Notes under the pieces: model-generated
Told to the model about the DNA's origin: nothing
Seen by the model: only the letters and a program-made list of their open reading frames with translations
Databases searched by the model: none
Made by a program: the position numbers and the translations under genes
In this document: positions 33,780 through 46,500 of the stretch, piece after piece
How the letters are laid out: every line of letters starts with the position of its first letter
Position numbering within the stretch: position 1 is the stretch's first letter
NCBI GenBank assembly: GCA_030737875.1
Contig: CM060924.1
Location: 151,212,197-151,276,196 of the forward strand
Direction of reading: 5' to 3'
DNA length: 64,000 nucleotides
Source: Allium sativum
Lineage: Eukaryota > Streptophyta > Magnoliopsida > Asparagales > Amaryllidaceae

Positions 33780-34884
33780 AAAGCAAGTCCCCATACTGGC
33801 GAACATAGTGGAGCTCAGAGGGAGATTGGTCCAAGAAAAACCATTATGGGGGAAGACCGAGCGGCACTGGCTGAGGATACCATTTCTGTTCCAGTACATG
33901 ATAAAGATCCTAACCGAGTTTTGAAGAGAGGTTCTCAGTTGAAACAAAAGCGGAAAAAGGATTTGATATTATTTCTAAAAGCAAACTTGGATGTCTTTGC
34001 TTCGACGCATTCAGACATGTATGGAATATTGACAGATGTAATTGTTCATAATTGAATATTAATCCCAATTTACTCCTATAAAACAAAAACGACGAACTGA
34101 GGGACCTGAAAGATCAATAACATTAAAAGAAGAAGTAGATAGACTTTTTAAGAATAACTTTATATGAGTATCTACGTATTCCGATTGGGTCTCGAATCCA
34201 GTTCTTGTCAAGAAGTCTAATGGCAAGTGGAGGGCATGCATAGATTACTTAGACCTTAACAAAGCGTGTCCTAAGGACAGTTTCCTCCTTCCTAGAATCG
34301 ACCAGCTTGTCGACGTAACCGCAGGGCACGCACTGCTACCCTTCATGGATGCATTTTCTGTATATAATCAGATTATGATGCATGAGCCTGATGAGGAGAA
34401 CACAAGTTTTATAACCGATAGGGGCTTATACTGTTATAAGGTTATGCCATTCGGACTAAAGAATGTAGGAGCAACATACCAGCGCCTTGTGAATTCCACG
34501 TTCAAATCTCAAATTGGGAATACTATGGAGATTTATGTGGATGACATGCTGGTAAAGTCCAAAAAGGCTTAAGATCACCTAGAGGATCTTGCACAAATGT
34601 TCCATATCCATAGAAAATTCGGCATGAAGCTAAATCCTCTGAAATGCTCATTTGGGGTTTCTTTGGGGAAATTTCTCGGATTCATAGTCAACGCCAAGGG
34701 CATTGAGGCAAATCTTTCCCAGGTCACGACATTACGAGAAATGCGAGCACCAAAAACAATAAAGGAGCTTCAATGCTTGAATGGGAAAATTGTTGCCTTT
34801 AACCGCTTCATCTCTAAAGCAACGGATCGATGCATCCCGCTTTTTGACGCTTTATGGAAAGAAAGACTTCCGATGGACTCCTGA
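33780..34884 (+). pseudogene. Element E reverse transcriptase, broken
   Basis: The RT lead-in (33846-34055) has LKANLDVFASTHSDM. RT core blocks follow: DYLDLNKACPKDSF near 34240, FMDAFSVYNQIMMH, CYKVMPFGLKNVGATYQRLV, and the catalytic YVDD at 34534-34545. Stops at about 34056, 34570 and 34882 and several frame changes interrupt it. Sequence style is Tat/Retand, distinct from the FVDD enzymes of A and D. Confidence 0.88.
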
Positions 34885-35700
34885 ATGTTAAATGGCTTCG
34901 AACAGTTGATTAAACATTTGGAGTCTCCACCGTGCTTTCTAAACCTAGAGATGGAGAAGAGCTATTCCTATACTTGGCTGTATCACAACATGCCCTGAGC
35001 GTCGCACTTGTCCGGGAGGATGCTAAGGTCCAATGGCCAGTTTGTTATATTAGTAAACAGCTTGCTGGGGCAGAATTGAATTAGCCAAAGCTGGAGAAAC
35101 TTGCGTACTGTCTACTCATTGCCTCAAAAAAGTTGAGACCGTACTTCCAATCCCATCCAATAAAAGTCCTCACTGATCAGCCGCTAAGGCAAATTCTCTT
35201 CCGCCGGTATACTTCTGGAAGGCTATTTAAGTGGAATATTGAGCTTAGCCAATATGACATCACCTATCACCCTCAAAGAGCAATCAATGGGCAAGCTTTA
35301 GCGAATTTCGTTGCCGAACCCATGGACCGGGGAGAGGGAATTGAGGAACCAACGAGAGCAATCGCTAGTTGGAAGCTATACTTTGATGGCTCGAGGAACG
35401 ATTACTGTTCATTGGCCGAAATCATCTTAGAAACTCCAGAAGGCCATTCCCTATGTTATGCATTAAGATTGGAATTTCTGTCAATCAATAATGAGGCTGA
35501 ATACGAAGCATTGATAAACAGATTAAAACTAGCAAAAGAGCTGAATCTAAAAACCGTGCAGATCTTCAGTGATTCTCAACAAGTAGTGTGTTAGGTCCTT
35601 GGGGAATTCCATACCAAAGTTGGAAATCTCCCTTCTTATCTTATTAAAGCTATGGAAATTCTCAACAACCTCGATCACTAAACAATATATCACATTCCAA
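34885..35700 (+). pseudogene. Element E RNase H plus second, archaeal-type RNase H, broken
   Basis: The first RNase H (about 34900-35320) has LYLAVSQHALS, KLEKLAYCLL and the connector VLTDQPLRQIL. It is followed by a second RNase H-like domain (about 35365-35595): SWKLYFDGSRN, then LEFLSINNEAEYEALI and FSDSQQVV, with conserved D, E, D residues. The dual RNase H is a hallmark of the Tat and Ogre lineages. A stop ends the second domain at 35592-35594. Confidence 0.82.
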
Positions 35701-35779
35701 GAGAAGAAAATGCAAAGGCGAACTCTCTCGCTAAGTATGCTAGTTCTCCCGATGCACATTTGCGGGGTTAATACATATT

Positions 35780-37076
35780 GAAGTCCTTACAACCCCTGCT
35801 ATTGAAGAGGAAGATGTTGACTGGATCATGGAAACAGTTTAAGAGTCAATGTCCTGGACGACACCGATTAAGGAATAAATCCTCAACAGGACGCTTCCGG
35901 AGGAACCAAAAAAGCGGAGGAAAATAAGGCGCAAGGCTCCGTTATATCTTATTCAGGACGGGAGGTTGTATAGACGGGGATTCTCCATGCCATTGCTGCG
36001 GCGTGTGTCCAAATATGAGTCGAAAGCAATCTTGGCAAAACTGCATGAGGGAGATTGCGGAGGTCATATCGGTAGTCAGACATTAACCAAGAAAGTTCTG
36101 CGATACGGCTATTTTTGGCCCGATGTGAACCTGGACGCGACGACTTATGTCAAAAAGTGTGATAAATGTCAAAGATTTGCAGAAATTCCGAGAGCACCAC
36201 CAACCGAGTTGACTCAAATTGTCAGCCCATGGACATTTTCTATTTGGGGCACAGATTTGATTGGGGCGCTACCCACTACAAAATCAAGTATGAAGTACGC
36301 AACAGTGGTAGTCGATTATTTTACTAAATGGGATGAAGCGGAGCAACTAGCCACTATTACTTCGAAGAAGGTGATCAACTTTGTCTTGAAAAACATCATC
36401 TGCAGGTTCGGCATACCGCAGAAAATAGTCACTGATAATGGGACTCAGTTTGAAAGCTGTGAGTTCTTAGACTTTTGTGCCAAATACAAGATCAAGAAAA
36501 AAAAATTGGCCGTTGCCCATCCGCAGGCTAGCTGGCAAGTTGAAGCGATGAACAAGATCCTGAAATCAATCATAAAAAAAACGACTTATGAAAGCCAAGG
36601 GTGGTTTGGTTGATGAGCTTCCACTTGCACTATGGGCATATCGTACTACCTATAAAACTGCGACAGGGCACACTCCGTTTTCACTAGCGTTTGGATCCGA
36701 GGCTATGATACCAGTTGAGCTGGAAGTTCCAACTCATAGAAGGATCTACTTCAACCAAGCAGAAAATGAAAGACTTCAACTTGAAGCGCTTGACTTGCTC
36801 GAGGAAAGAAGAAGAGAGTCAAACCTCAGAGTTATGGCACATCAGAGAAGAATAGCTCGTCATTTTAATGCTCAAGTTAAGCGGAGAACCTTCCAAGTTG
36901 GGGAATCTCATTCTTAAGAGAATCATGACAGGAACTGGAGTACTATGACCCAACTGGGAGGGACCATATGTGATAAGACAAAAATTCTCAGATGGTACGT
37001 TTGGGCTGAAGACAACGGACGAAGTCCAACTTCCAAGAGCATGGAATGATAAACATCTCCATCGCTACTTCTTTTA
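35780..37076 (+). pseudogene. Element E integrase, broken
   Basis: The zinc region is HEGDCGGHIG...CDKCQRF (36045-36180). The core aspartates lie in GTDLIG and VTDNGTQFE, and the glutamate in VEAMNKIL (36540-36555). A frameshift at about 36590-36610 separates the core from the C-terminal part (PLALWAYRTTYKTATGHTPF). A stop at 36915 precedes the last module with a GPYV-like remnant near 36960. No chromodomain is seen, as expected for this lineage. Confidence 0.85.
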
Positions 37077-39050
37077 ATGTTCCTTTCGTATTATTTGTAA
37101 ATATCATGCATTGTAAACACCATGCAACACTATTACAAGTTTTGTAAATATGAATGAAACGAATTGCATTACCTACATAAATCGTACATTTGCAAATTTC
37201 TCGCTAAGATTCGATTTTAACTGCATGTCCTCTAAAAATACAGGACACTATTATGACTTAACCAGTCCTGGTAACTGTTATAGCACGTCCTAGCTGGGAT
37301 AGCTCAAATGTCCACCACTTAATGCTAGAAACATCATTCGTAATAAACTCGAAGATGTGGATGTATAACTATGCAAGGACGGGAGACCAAGGATTGGTCT
37401 GTCAAATGGTATGACATTCAAATCATGAATGAAATTGCGAGTTTCACCGAAGGGACACCTTCTCGATTGCAAGGTTCCAAGCTCTAGCTCTAACACATCG
37501 TAATAAAAACCGATAAACGAGCTAGCGTTAGTCCCGAGAAACTACACAATGATTAACCAAAGACCTCCCCGAGGGGCACCCAATCAATCGCCGATGCCAT
37601 TAATACATGGCCGGATTGCGACAAACATTGGGTTTCTAAACCAAAGACCTCCCCGAGGGGCACAAGGTTAATCGTCGACGCCATTGATACATGGCCGGAT
37701 AAAGATACAAACATTGGGTTCTGAAAACCTCTTCGGGGGCATCCGCTCAGATGTTGGATCTTCCAAATCCAATTATCAATTCTGGGTCTTTCGAACCTAG
37801 TTACTAACGGATTTTAAAGACCCCTACCGTGGCATCCGATCATATGCCGGGTCTTCCAAATCCGGTTAGTGACGGACCCAAAGACCTTCTTAAAGCGCCC
37901 TATAAATTCTACAAGTGACTGAGTCGTTCGGTCACAACAAATAAATTGTTTATAAATGCTTCCTCGGAAGAACAAAACACAAGACCTCTCGAACAAGGGC
38001 ACAAAAGCAGGAATTCATCCTCGTAAAGAAGTGTGAAAGTTCTGTGTTGCAAGCACGAAAAAAAAACAAGTGTAGAATGCAAAACAGCGAAGTACGGCAA
38101 AGCTCAAGTACAATAAGCATAACACAGTTTCATTCTAGCAACACGGAATCAGATCACATAACTGCAAAGTCGAGTATGAAGTATCAAACATAAAAGTGCG
38201 TAGATTAACAAGCACAAAAGTGATTATTCGCAAAAAAGAAGCAGAAAGCAAATCACAGATATGTATTTTTCAAGCATGAAATAGCGTATAGCATTGTGCA
38301 TGTCAGATTATATCGACTAGCTAATCATTAAGTGTCAGTGCGAATTCAAACCAGAATGGCGTATTTTGGCAAACACTGTTCGATAAGTTTTAAGATCGTC
38401 GGATAAAACAAGTTTGCAAAAATACTTCTTCTAGTTCATGTCAGAAATTCGCCACAACTAAGCGACTACTCTGTTGTCGATAGGGGAAATCGATGACAAA
38501 ATAATTAGCTTAGAAACATGCAGTGTTTTTGTAGTTACAAAACAGGTTGTGATGATGAAGAGTCCCGAGTTAAAGCTAGGGCAGTCACACATCAGTACAA
38601 CACTTTTAGCAATAAATGCTAGTAGTTAAAGTCAAAGTGTCATCGTATAGGAGCGGTATTAGTATGTTGCAGTACGTTGCTAATGTACAGTGACATCAAG
38701 CGAAAGACAACCGATCAGTCTTTGCCTCCAGCAACCGATCGGTCATAAACCGATCGGCCATCGTCCCCGACTACCAGTCGGTTAGTTCGCAGATATCAAC
38801 GGACCGTTTTCAGATGCAAAGTGAAAGGCATGTCAAGCGAAAACATATAAAAGAAAATTAGCTGTGAGCTAAGTAACCTAGCTAACTTAGCATTGATTGT
38901 TACAACCAACATACAATTACCATCAAAATGGGTCAACAAACACAGTCACAGCAGTCATAGAAGCCACAACATTCACAGTGTACCAACATAAACTAGCTTA
39001 GAAGTCAAGGGCGGGTGCCGGAACTCGCTTAAGTACAACCGGTCTAAAGA
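37077..39050 (+). other. 3' untranslated region of E and uncertain LTR start
   Basis: Two kilobases follow integrase without a coding domain. It contains a near-duplicate of about 85 bp with GACCTCCCCGAGGGGCAC at 37561 and 37645 and GGGTCTTTCGAACC/GGGTCTTCCAAATCC repeats (37780-37870). CCGATCGGTC palindromes lie at 38703-38792 and recall the 5' U3. I could not identify a PPT or a TG start for the 3' LTR. Confidence 0.55.
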
Positions 39051-39532
39051 TAGAGTTCATAAGGCTAAAAACTGTCAAGTACCAGGAGAGGGATTTCGAA
39101 GACCCGAACGGCTGTTAATCTCAATTCTCAACTCTTAGTGATTTCATCATCTCTAATCATCTCAAAGTGAAGATCCAACTCAAAATCCGTCATGAATGTG
39201 TGTGAATTCATCGAAGTTCATATGGAAGCTTAGATCTACCGCACGCTATACTTGGAGAATCTCCTCCACTTTCTCTAATAATCTCTATCAAGCTCTAAGA
39301 GCGTGTAATGATGAATGTAATGAGAGTATTTGCTTACTTTGTAATTCTAAGTGCAATAACAGAATTGCTATTTAAAGTGGACGTAGATCACACTTGATCG
39401 AACCACTATAAACCGTTGAGTAGCTTTTCTTTGTATTCCTCTTTTATTGATTGGCTCCACATTTCATATTTTTAAGTATCTTGTGAAGTACCTTTGGTAC
39501 TCTTGGTGTTTGGGTCATTTTCGACGCAAACA
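39051..39532 (+). repeat. Element E 3' LTR, shared segment
   Basis: It matches 14094-14511 and 15176-15201 of the 5' LTR and shows the empty site of the mini-LTR (TCTTGGTGTTTGGG). It ends GACGCAAACA. Confidence 0.8.
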
Positions 39533-39805
39533 ATTCGCACCCAAAACCACACCGCACCCCTTAAGTCGATACCTAAAGATTTATATAGTTCACTGCCAGA
39601 AAATCCGAGACCGAACTTTCCCAAATCGCGAGCTCTGAAACTCTCGAATGTACTCACCATTGATGGTGAATTCTCCCATTACTTTAGCCTGCATCGCACC
39701 CCTTACCAACTCGATTCGCGCTTCACACTCCACTGATGATCGAAGCCTCTTTGCCGTTCTCCTAATCGCGATTTCCTTTTCTATTGTTTTTTTGTTATAT
39801 GCGGA
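39533..39805. other. Flank between E and F, unassigned
   Basis: About 270 bp with more even base composition than its neighbours. Short ORFs are present on both strands, but I recognise no family, repeat or signal. It may be older host DNA or another eroded element. Confidence 0.3.
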
Positions 39806-41544
39806 TGGAACGACCCAAACTTCCCCGTAAAGGAAAGTGCCGACTGAGTTGAGAATACGACAAATAAGAACACAAACAGAAGAATTTCATTGCTTATTAC
39901 AACAATTTACATCAGAGTACAAGAATATAACAGAGTATGAATAAATATTATACATTTGATAAACATCAGAGATTTTAATTAAATTTAATAGCAGCGGAAA
40001 AATAATACAAAACACAACTAAAAGAAATACATGGATACAGAGCTTTCTAAATATCACTTTAGCTGTAAACGAGGATCCTGTGAATATAATATCTGCAAAA
40101 CCAAAACTACTAGCCGCCCGTGTGGAAAATATGGGCACCCAGAGTTTAGGTTAAAACAATAAACTCCAGGTCAGTCATGGGACTGGTGTGAGAACTAAAA
40201 CAGTTATTAGCTTGATTTTAAACTTGGGTAAATCACGGGACCATGCCGTATAACACGGAACGGGTTTACTCCACATGAATCTTAGTTTAAAATAAAACAA
40301 CGCAATGCTTTTTGGAAAAATGAAGCTATTATAAGACTCAGGTCCCATCACACAATGCAACGCTAGCCGAAGTATAGAGTTTTCCCTTATAATAGCCAAA
40401 ATATGCTTGATACGTATAAAACCAATTATTTTGATATTATAATTGCACAGTGTTTAAAAACAACTTCGAATATAAATGTAACAATCATAGACGGCATGGG
40501 TACCACATATCATGTCACCATACTAGTTCTACAATCAAAACCGCATGATGTCGTATTGGAAGTTGGATTTCCATCTATGAACCAAGGCAAGGGATCGTCC
40601 TTACCGAATTCGAGACAATCTAGCTCATGTCTCAAGATCAGTCGCAACTGCACCTAGGAGCGCCAGGGCCGGTCCACAAATATGTTAGTGGATTAGTAAT
40701 GCCTGAACAATACGTTTCCCTGCCCTATGGGGCATAAAATGTGAGCCACTAGGGACTCAATATCCGAGGCGCCTAATTCCATCATCCACATAAGTAAAAA
40801 TGTCAGGGCTTGCAAATGCTGACAACTCCTGGCTAGAATGAAATGTATGTTCTCCCTGGGGTCCTTCTCCCGTTTCTGGTTCATACCGGGGTGTGTGGCT
40901 TGCGAAGTTATGTTGTACACAAAGCTATGCCTAAAATGGCCCGTGCTTTGATCATCAACTACAAGGCTTTGCTTTTCAACAATAAGCCTTGATCATTTGC
41001 ATCTTAGCATGCCACATTGTCAATCCATACCATACCATTGATTTCTGCCAATATATAACCACTAAGCGCGTACGTCTCAGAGAAGGGTGTTAAGCAAGAG
41101 AATAAATTCTCCGCCACCAAACAGATATATATTTAGCAGAGATCAACGAATACAACATAAAGGAACACAATGTCAGACATACCATCCATTTACAAGTCAG
41201 TTATGGGTCTGAACGAAATCGGAGGCACCTTATTCCTCGTCCCATATGTCCAATACAGGAGAGAAGTCCTCGCATATCCGTCGATCTCCATGTACGTTTG
41301 GACGATCACCAGTTGTTACCTTGTCTTGGGTGTACAGCCCAATCAAGAAATTAATAATCACCCAATCGATGTGAAGAACTCCGGTCTTCAACCACCGTCT
41401 TCATCTTCGACTCTTGATCGTCGTAGTAATTATTCAGAATGAGTTAAACCTGGTCTTTCCGAACAACACGCGTATTTTATAATCAAGTGCTATAAAAACA
41501 CATCATATGCCTCATTCCAATTCAGAATATTCTTTTAATAAAAT
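39806..41544 (-). repeat. F: 3' part of a family C LTR in antisense
   Basis: Read on the minus strand, it ends CCTTTACGGGGAAGTTTGGGTCGTTCCA-like, matching the end of the C 5' LTR (56890-56919). The rest matches 46130-47590 in order. It stops at 41544, where C begins. The missing part of this LTR would lie beyond C, outside the window. Confidence 0.85.
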
Positions 41545-42479
41545 TGTAACAAGCCGAAAAACCAGAACCAATTTAAAATTTTTATTTTGGCTATTTTAAT
41601 GAATTTTGAATATTTAAAATGAATTATTTTAAATAATAACGACGAAAAATTTATTTTCGATGAAGTTAGAACGAATAATTTTATTTCAATTATAAAATGA
41701 GCCTGAAATGGAACGGTAGTTTGAAAATTCGATTTCTAATTTCTAATGAACATACAGAATTCAATATAAGTCAGAATTGGTCGAAATAGGAAGTCTTTAA
41801 ATCTGTTTAATGATAACTTTCTAACGAAGTTAAGAAACTAAGATTTCACTTTGTAGAGTGTAAGTTACGTCCAGTTTAAAATTCAGAAAAGTCGCTATAG
41901 AATTTATATATTTTTTAATATATATAAAAGCCTTAAAAATAGCCATTTTGCAAAAGACATCCGTTTTCGATGAAACCATTTTTGTTGGATCCAGGATGTC
42001 AAATTATTGCTAGATTCCAATTTTCATAATTTTTGAAATCAATATGTGGGCGGGGCGCATTTAAACGCGTTTGACCAGTTTCAGTCAATTTTAATCGACT
42101 GGAAAAGGGCCATTTTTCAAACGGTCTTCAAATTCGATGAAATTAGTTTTGTTAGGACCGTATTGTTAGTACGAAGCTAGAAATAATTTTTCTGGAATTT
42201 ACGGAGTTAGTATGGGGCCTCGGTAAATTAAAATGTATGTTTAAATTCAATACACGTTGATTTATATTTTAATTTCAGCAAAAACTGATCGTAACAGTCG
42301 AATTGCCTTGCGAAACATATCCCATTGTGTCCAGAATGGGGGTAATAAGCTAGGGGCTTTAGTCGTTTGAGTTGATTCGGGGTTCGGACATAAAACCCTA
42401 ATTATGAGAATTAATTAATAATAAAATATTATATATATATATATATATAATACTTGTTTACAACGCCCCCTTCTAATTC

Positions 42480-42871
42480 TTCCCCGTTAGTTTTCTTTAA
42501 TGAAAAAAAAACCCAAATTGATCGACGGAACCCACGCTCACCCCACTGCCCCTCACCGGACCTCCACCGTCGCACCGCGTCCAACCCTCCTACCTCGCGT
42601 CGCCCTCTCTCTCCTTTCCCCTACTGAAGTCGCTGTTTCCCCAATCCAAACCCCCCTGTCTGAAATCAACCAGCGCCACCAACGCGCAGCGCCCTCCTCT
42701 GATGCGCCGCCCTCTCCATTCCGCCCCCTGACCGCACTCCGACGCATTCCCCTCTTCGGCGAGCACCAACTCCTCTACCTTAGACTGAAACAACGAGCGC
42801 CCTCCTCCAAACGAAAGAGAGTATTTTTGGATTTCTCTATTATAGAAAATCTGATTTTCTTTGCTATGTAA
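42480..42871 (+). other. GC-rich leader-like block with an ORF in the C LTR
   Basis: An island of high GC in AT-rich surroundings. A 123-codon ORF (42500-42871) is rich in Pro, Ser, Arg and Thr with no domain. The 3' LTR equivalent (58920-59235) does not keep it open, so I do not call it a gene. A GTGAGTA donor-like site follows at 59234 in the 3' LTR and is GAGAGTA in the 5' LTR. Confidence 0.4.
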
Positions 42872-42949
42872 AATCTTACTTCCTTTATTAAATAAAGTTA
42901 TGAATTTTAAAATATGAAGTTATAATTTCTATTGTATAAAGGTTGGATT

Positions 42950-43251
42950 TTTATAATATGAAAGGTAATATTTTTATCATACATGAAAGGTAGGATTTTT
43001 ATATATGGATTAACGAAATAAAAATATGATTTTTATATGTGTATAATAATAAAAATATAATTTTTATATACGTATGATAATGAAAATATGATTTTTACAT
43101 ATGTATGAGAATAAAAATATGATTTTTATATGTGTATGATAACAAAAATATGATTTTTATATATGTATGATAATAAAAATATGATTTTTATACACATCGC
43201 TTTGAAATGAATATTTGATTTCTCTTTATATGATATGCAAGTAAAGATGTG

Positions 43252-43304
<53 letters not shown>

Positions 43305-43500
43305 ACCATATAAAGTAGTGATTTTTATAATGTTATCAGTTAGCGTTATAAAAATATATTCTTTATATAGAAGTTAGCATTATAAAAATATAATTTTTAT
43401 ATAGAAGTAAGCATTAAAAAAATATAATGTTTTATAACGAAGTAACGATGTAAAATATGACTTTTACATATAAAACTGAATAATAAAAACGTGATTTTTA
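42950..43500 (+). repeat. AAAATATGATTTTTATA tandem field with (TA)n
   Basis: About ten units of roughly 30 bp with ATAAAAATATGATTTTTATAT, each an imperfect palindrome, and a pure TA run at about 43257-43301. The 3' LTR copy is split by G (59350-59433 and 62676-63057) and has only a short TA run. Confidence 0.85.
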
Positions 43501-46500
43501 CTATGAACAGCGTGAAGAAGAGTGCGATGAAACTGACTGAAAGCAAAGTGGAATACAGACCGTTCAGAAATAGAGAATGGAGGAGTGGATCCCAAAGGTG
43601 AGAACTCCTCACTATAATTTTCTTTGTTCAGTTATATATTCCATAACTGCATATATGAACTTCTCCCCGTCATCTACAGACCATGGACGACTTGTATGTT
43701 TGATTGTTTGGTTGATTGGATTATTTGGTTTGGGTAATGAAATGAATTGATTAGAATTTGGTTTGTGTATGACGTGCGCCATTATGAGGCGAGTAATAAG
43801 GCTAGACCTTATCCCGGTTCTAGTATCGCGCCGTTATGCCGCCAAAATTTTCTAAAATATGTTAGAAAAATATCATTTTTATTAGATAAATGAATAAAAT
43901 AAAATATTCATTTACAAATCAGACGATTTGTTTATGTACACCCATTTGACTGATATGGATTAGGACGATAAAGTTTACACATCGCCCAACTGCACAAATA
44001 ATATTCAATATTTGTTGGTTGAAACCCCACACGGGTGTTGGGATGACATTTGACGTACACTAGTCCCAATTGCTTAGTTGTATGTCGACCGATTGGTTCA
44101 CAGGGTGATGTAAGCGTTAATTATTTATAATTAATTCTTGTGCAGTTGTGCGTTGCACTCTGGATAATGGTTGATTATTTATCCTTGTTGTGATATACAT
44201 GTGTTGTGTGAAATCCATATAAATCACTTTATATGGTAATTGGCTGTGTCTGATTCCAATTCAGAACTGATGAATATTTTAAAATAATGAATATTTTAAA
44301 ATAAGGAATATTTTAAAATAACATTCTGTAAAGGATTAAAATCTGATTTTGATGTCCGATTTTGGATGGACACGAATTATTGAAATATATAAAGCCGTGT
44401 TGGTTAGATATGCGCCATTTTGACGCGAATGATATTTATATCGATTATATTCGTTTTTATAATGAATATAGAAAAGGTAGTGATTTCAAAATCTAATATT
44501 TTGGAAATATTATCATTTATATATTAATGATATAGAATATTTAATTTTGATTAAAAATTGAAAAATGAAGTTGGAATCGTTTTTAAAACGAAGTTAAAAC
44601 GGTTTATAAAATATGTTTTGAATTGAAATCAAAAAATATATATAATATATATATTATATATATTAAATGGCCTGAATAGAACGTGCCGCACAGCGACCGT
44701 TCGCAAATTTCGACCATTGACTTTGAATTGCTATTATGGGAGATCCGATCGTCGGATTCTCCTGAAACCAGAACCGTTGGGTTCATATCGAAAAGAGCTT
44801 TCAAATGAATATAAGGGATTTGAACTCTAACGGTTGGATTTGGAATTATGTCCAAATCAAATTAGGAAAAGGTTGCTGTAAGTGCAGTTCGATGACCGTC
44901 TATGAAAATCGACCGTACGGGCCTTGACAAAATTATTAAAATTATTATTAATTTGTATAAAATCATAATAAATGATTTAGAATGAATTGGGATGAAAAAT
45001 CACATATTTGAAAAGATAAAAATACATTTTTAATGAGCTAGTTTATAACTAGAACAAAAATCCAACGCTTGTAAGAAAATTAGAAACTAACTGGAAATTA
45101 GCTAAGTTGAATGGTTTCCTGGGTATTGATCTGATGTTGGTTTCGGCCTTCGGGGTTAGTACTAAGGGAATTGTTCTCTTACTAATTTATGGTTAGAGGC
45201 TGATTAAGATTTAGAGAAAGTTTTCGAACTAACTAATATTTAATTGGAATTTAATGGAGTTCGATTGGTAGTAATCGAAGTGAGCTTCTGTGGTGGAAGA
45301 CCGTTACTATATATGGAATTGGAAAGGCTTTGCCGTTATTCCATTTATATTATTGGTTGGATACGTAAATTGATATCAATTTTGTATTGATCTTTTTTTC
45401 ATGAAGATTCCATTATTAACGGAATGTGATTTTTAGGTTTATCGTGAATAGTGTTTTAAATAACACTTGTTCTTTAACCTGATTAACAATTGAATGAGGC
45501 TTTGGGTTTGTCGCGAATGATATCTTTAATAATACTGTTCTTAAACCCATGGAGTTAAGAACATTAGAAACTAACTAGAAATTAGTTAAGTAGAATGGTT
45601 TCCTGGGTATTGATCTGATGTTGGTTTCGGCCTTCGAGGTTAATACTTAGGGAATTGTTCTCTTACTAATTTACGGTTAGAGACCGATGAATGAAATGTG
45701 ATTTTGGGTTTATCGTGAGCCGTGTTTTAAACGGCATTGGTTCTTTAACCCAGTTAAAGATTAAAACTAAGTGGAGTTTTAATGAATCTTTAATTAGATT
45801 GAAATGATCGAGAATGGAGTATCACCAGTTTTTCTCCAAGCGATAGTTAAATCTTTAATTAGATTTGAACATGAAATGGTAATTAATTTTAACGATAACA
45901 CCGTGGTGTTAGATATGGAGTATTACCAGTTTTGCTCCATGGGATAAATAGGTTGGGGTTGGGAAATAAAATAAATGATTACTTCGGTATGGTTAGCTAA
46001 TCCGGACTAGTTTGGATAAACTTTATTATGGTTTGAATTTATATTCGAAGGCAAATTAAAGAATAAATTTAAAAGAATTTATCTTTGATAAAATTAACGG
46101 GAACCTTTCCCTAGAAATAAGAATATTTGAACAAAAGAATATTCTGAATTGGAATGAGGCGTATATTGTGTTTGTGTAACACATGTTTATTATATACGCG
46201 AGTTATTTGAAAAGACCAGGTTTATCCCGTTCTGAATAACTGATAGGACGATAAGTCGAAGATAAAGATGGTGGTTGAAGACCGGAGGTCTTCACATCGT
46301 TTGGATGATTACCGATATCCTGATTGGCCTGTACACCCCAGACGATGGAAAAAGCGGTGATTGTCCAGATGTAATTGGAGATCGACCGGATATGCAAGGA
46401 ATAAGGTTCCTCCGGTTTCGTTCAGACCCAGAACAAACTTGTAAATGGACTGTGTGTCTGACATTGGATTTCATTATGTGTGATTGATATACATCAGTTG

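Larger units (their letters stand above)
13570..39532 (+). mobile_element. Element E: old Tat/Retand-type Ty3/gypsy element, host of nested insertions
   Basis: Coding order is gag, protease, RT, RNase H, a second (archaeal-type) RNase H and integrase, all on + and broken by stops and frameshifts. The PBS at 15204 and the gag-pol style (INTISGGPHPAG, YNQIMM, CYKVMPFGLKN) match the Tat/Retand lineage. Interior coding is split by D at 16724-32801 and resumes exactly at its target-site duplicate, which shows E is older than D. The 5' limit is approximate: I could not find a matching LTR start or a TSD. The 3' end is set by the end of the shared LTR segment. Confidence 0.85.

Noticed and set aside
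39472..39736. Opposed 60-80 codon ORFs in the flank after E
   Set aside because: Partly inside the E LTR; no domain or homolog recognised.
42500..42871. 123-codon Pro/Ser/Arg-rich ORF
   Set aside because: Not kept in the other LTR of the same element; composition follows from the GC-rich block.
43257..43301. (TA)n run as a special structure or origin
   Set aside because: A simple microsatellite; its length differs in the other LTR.
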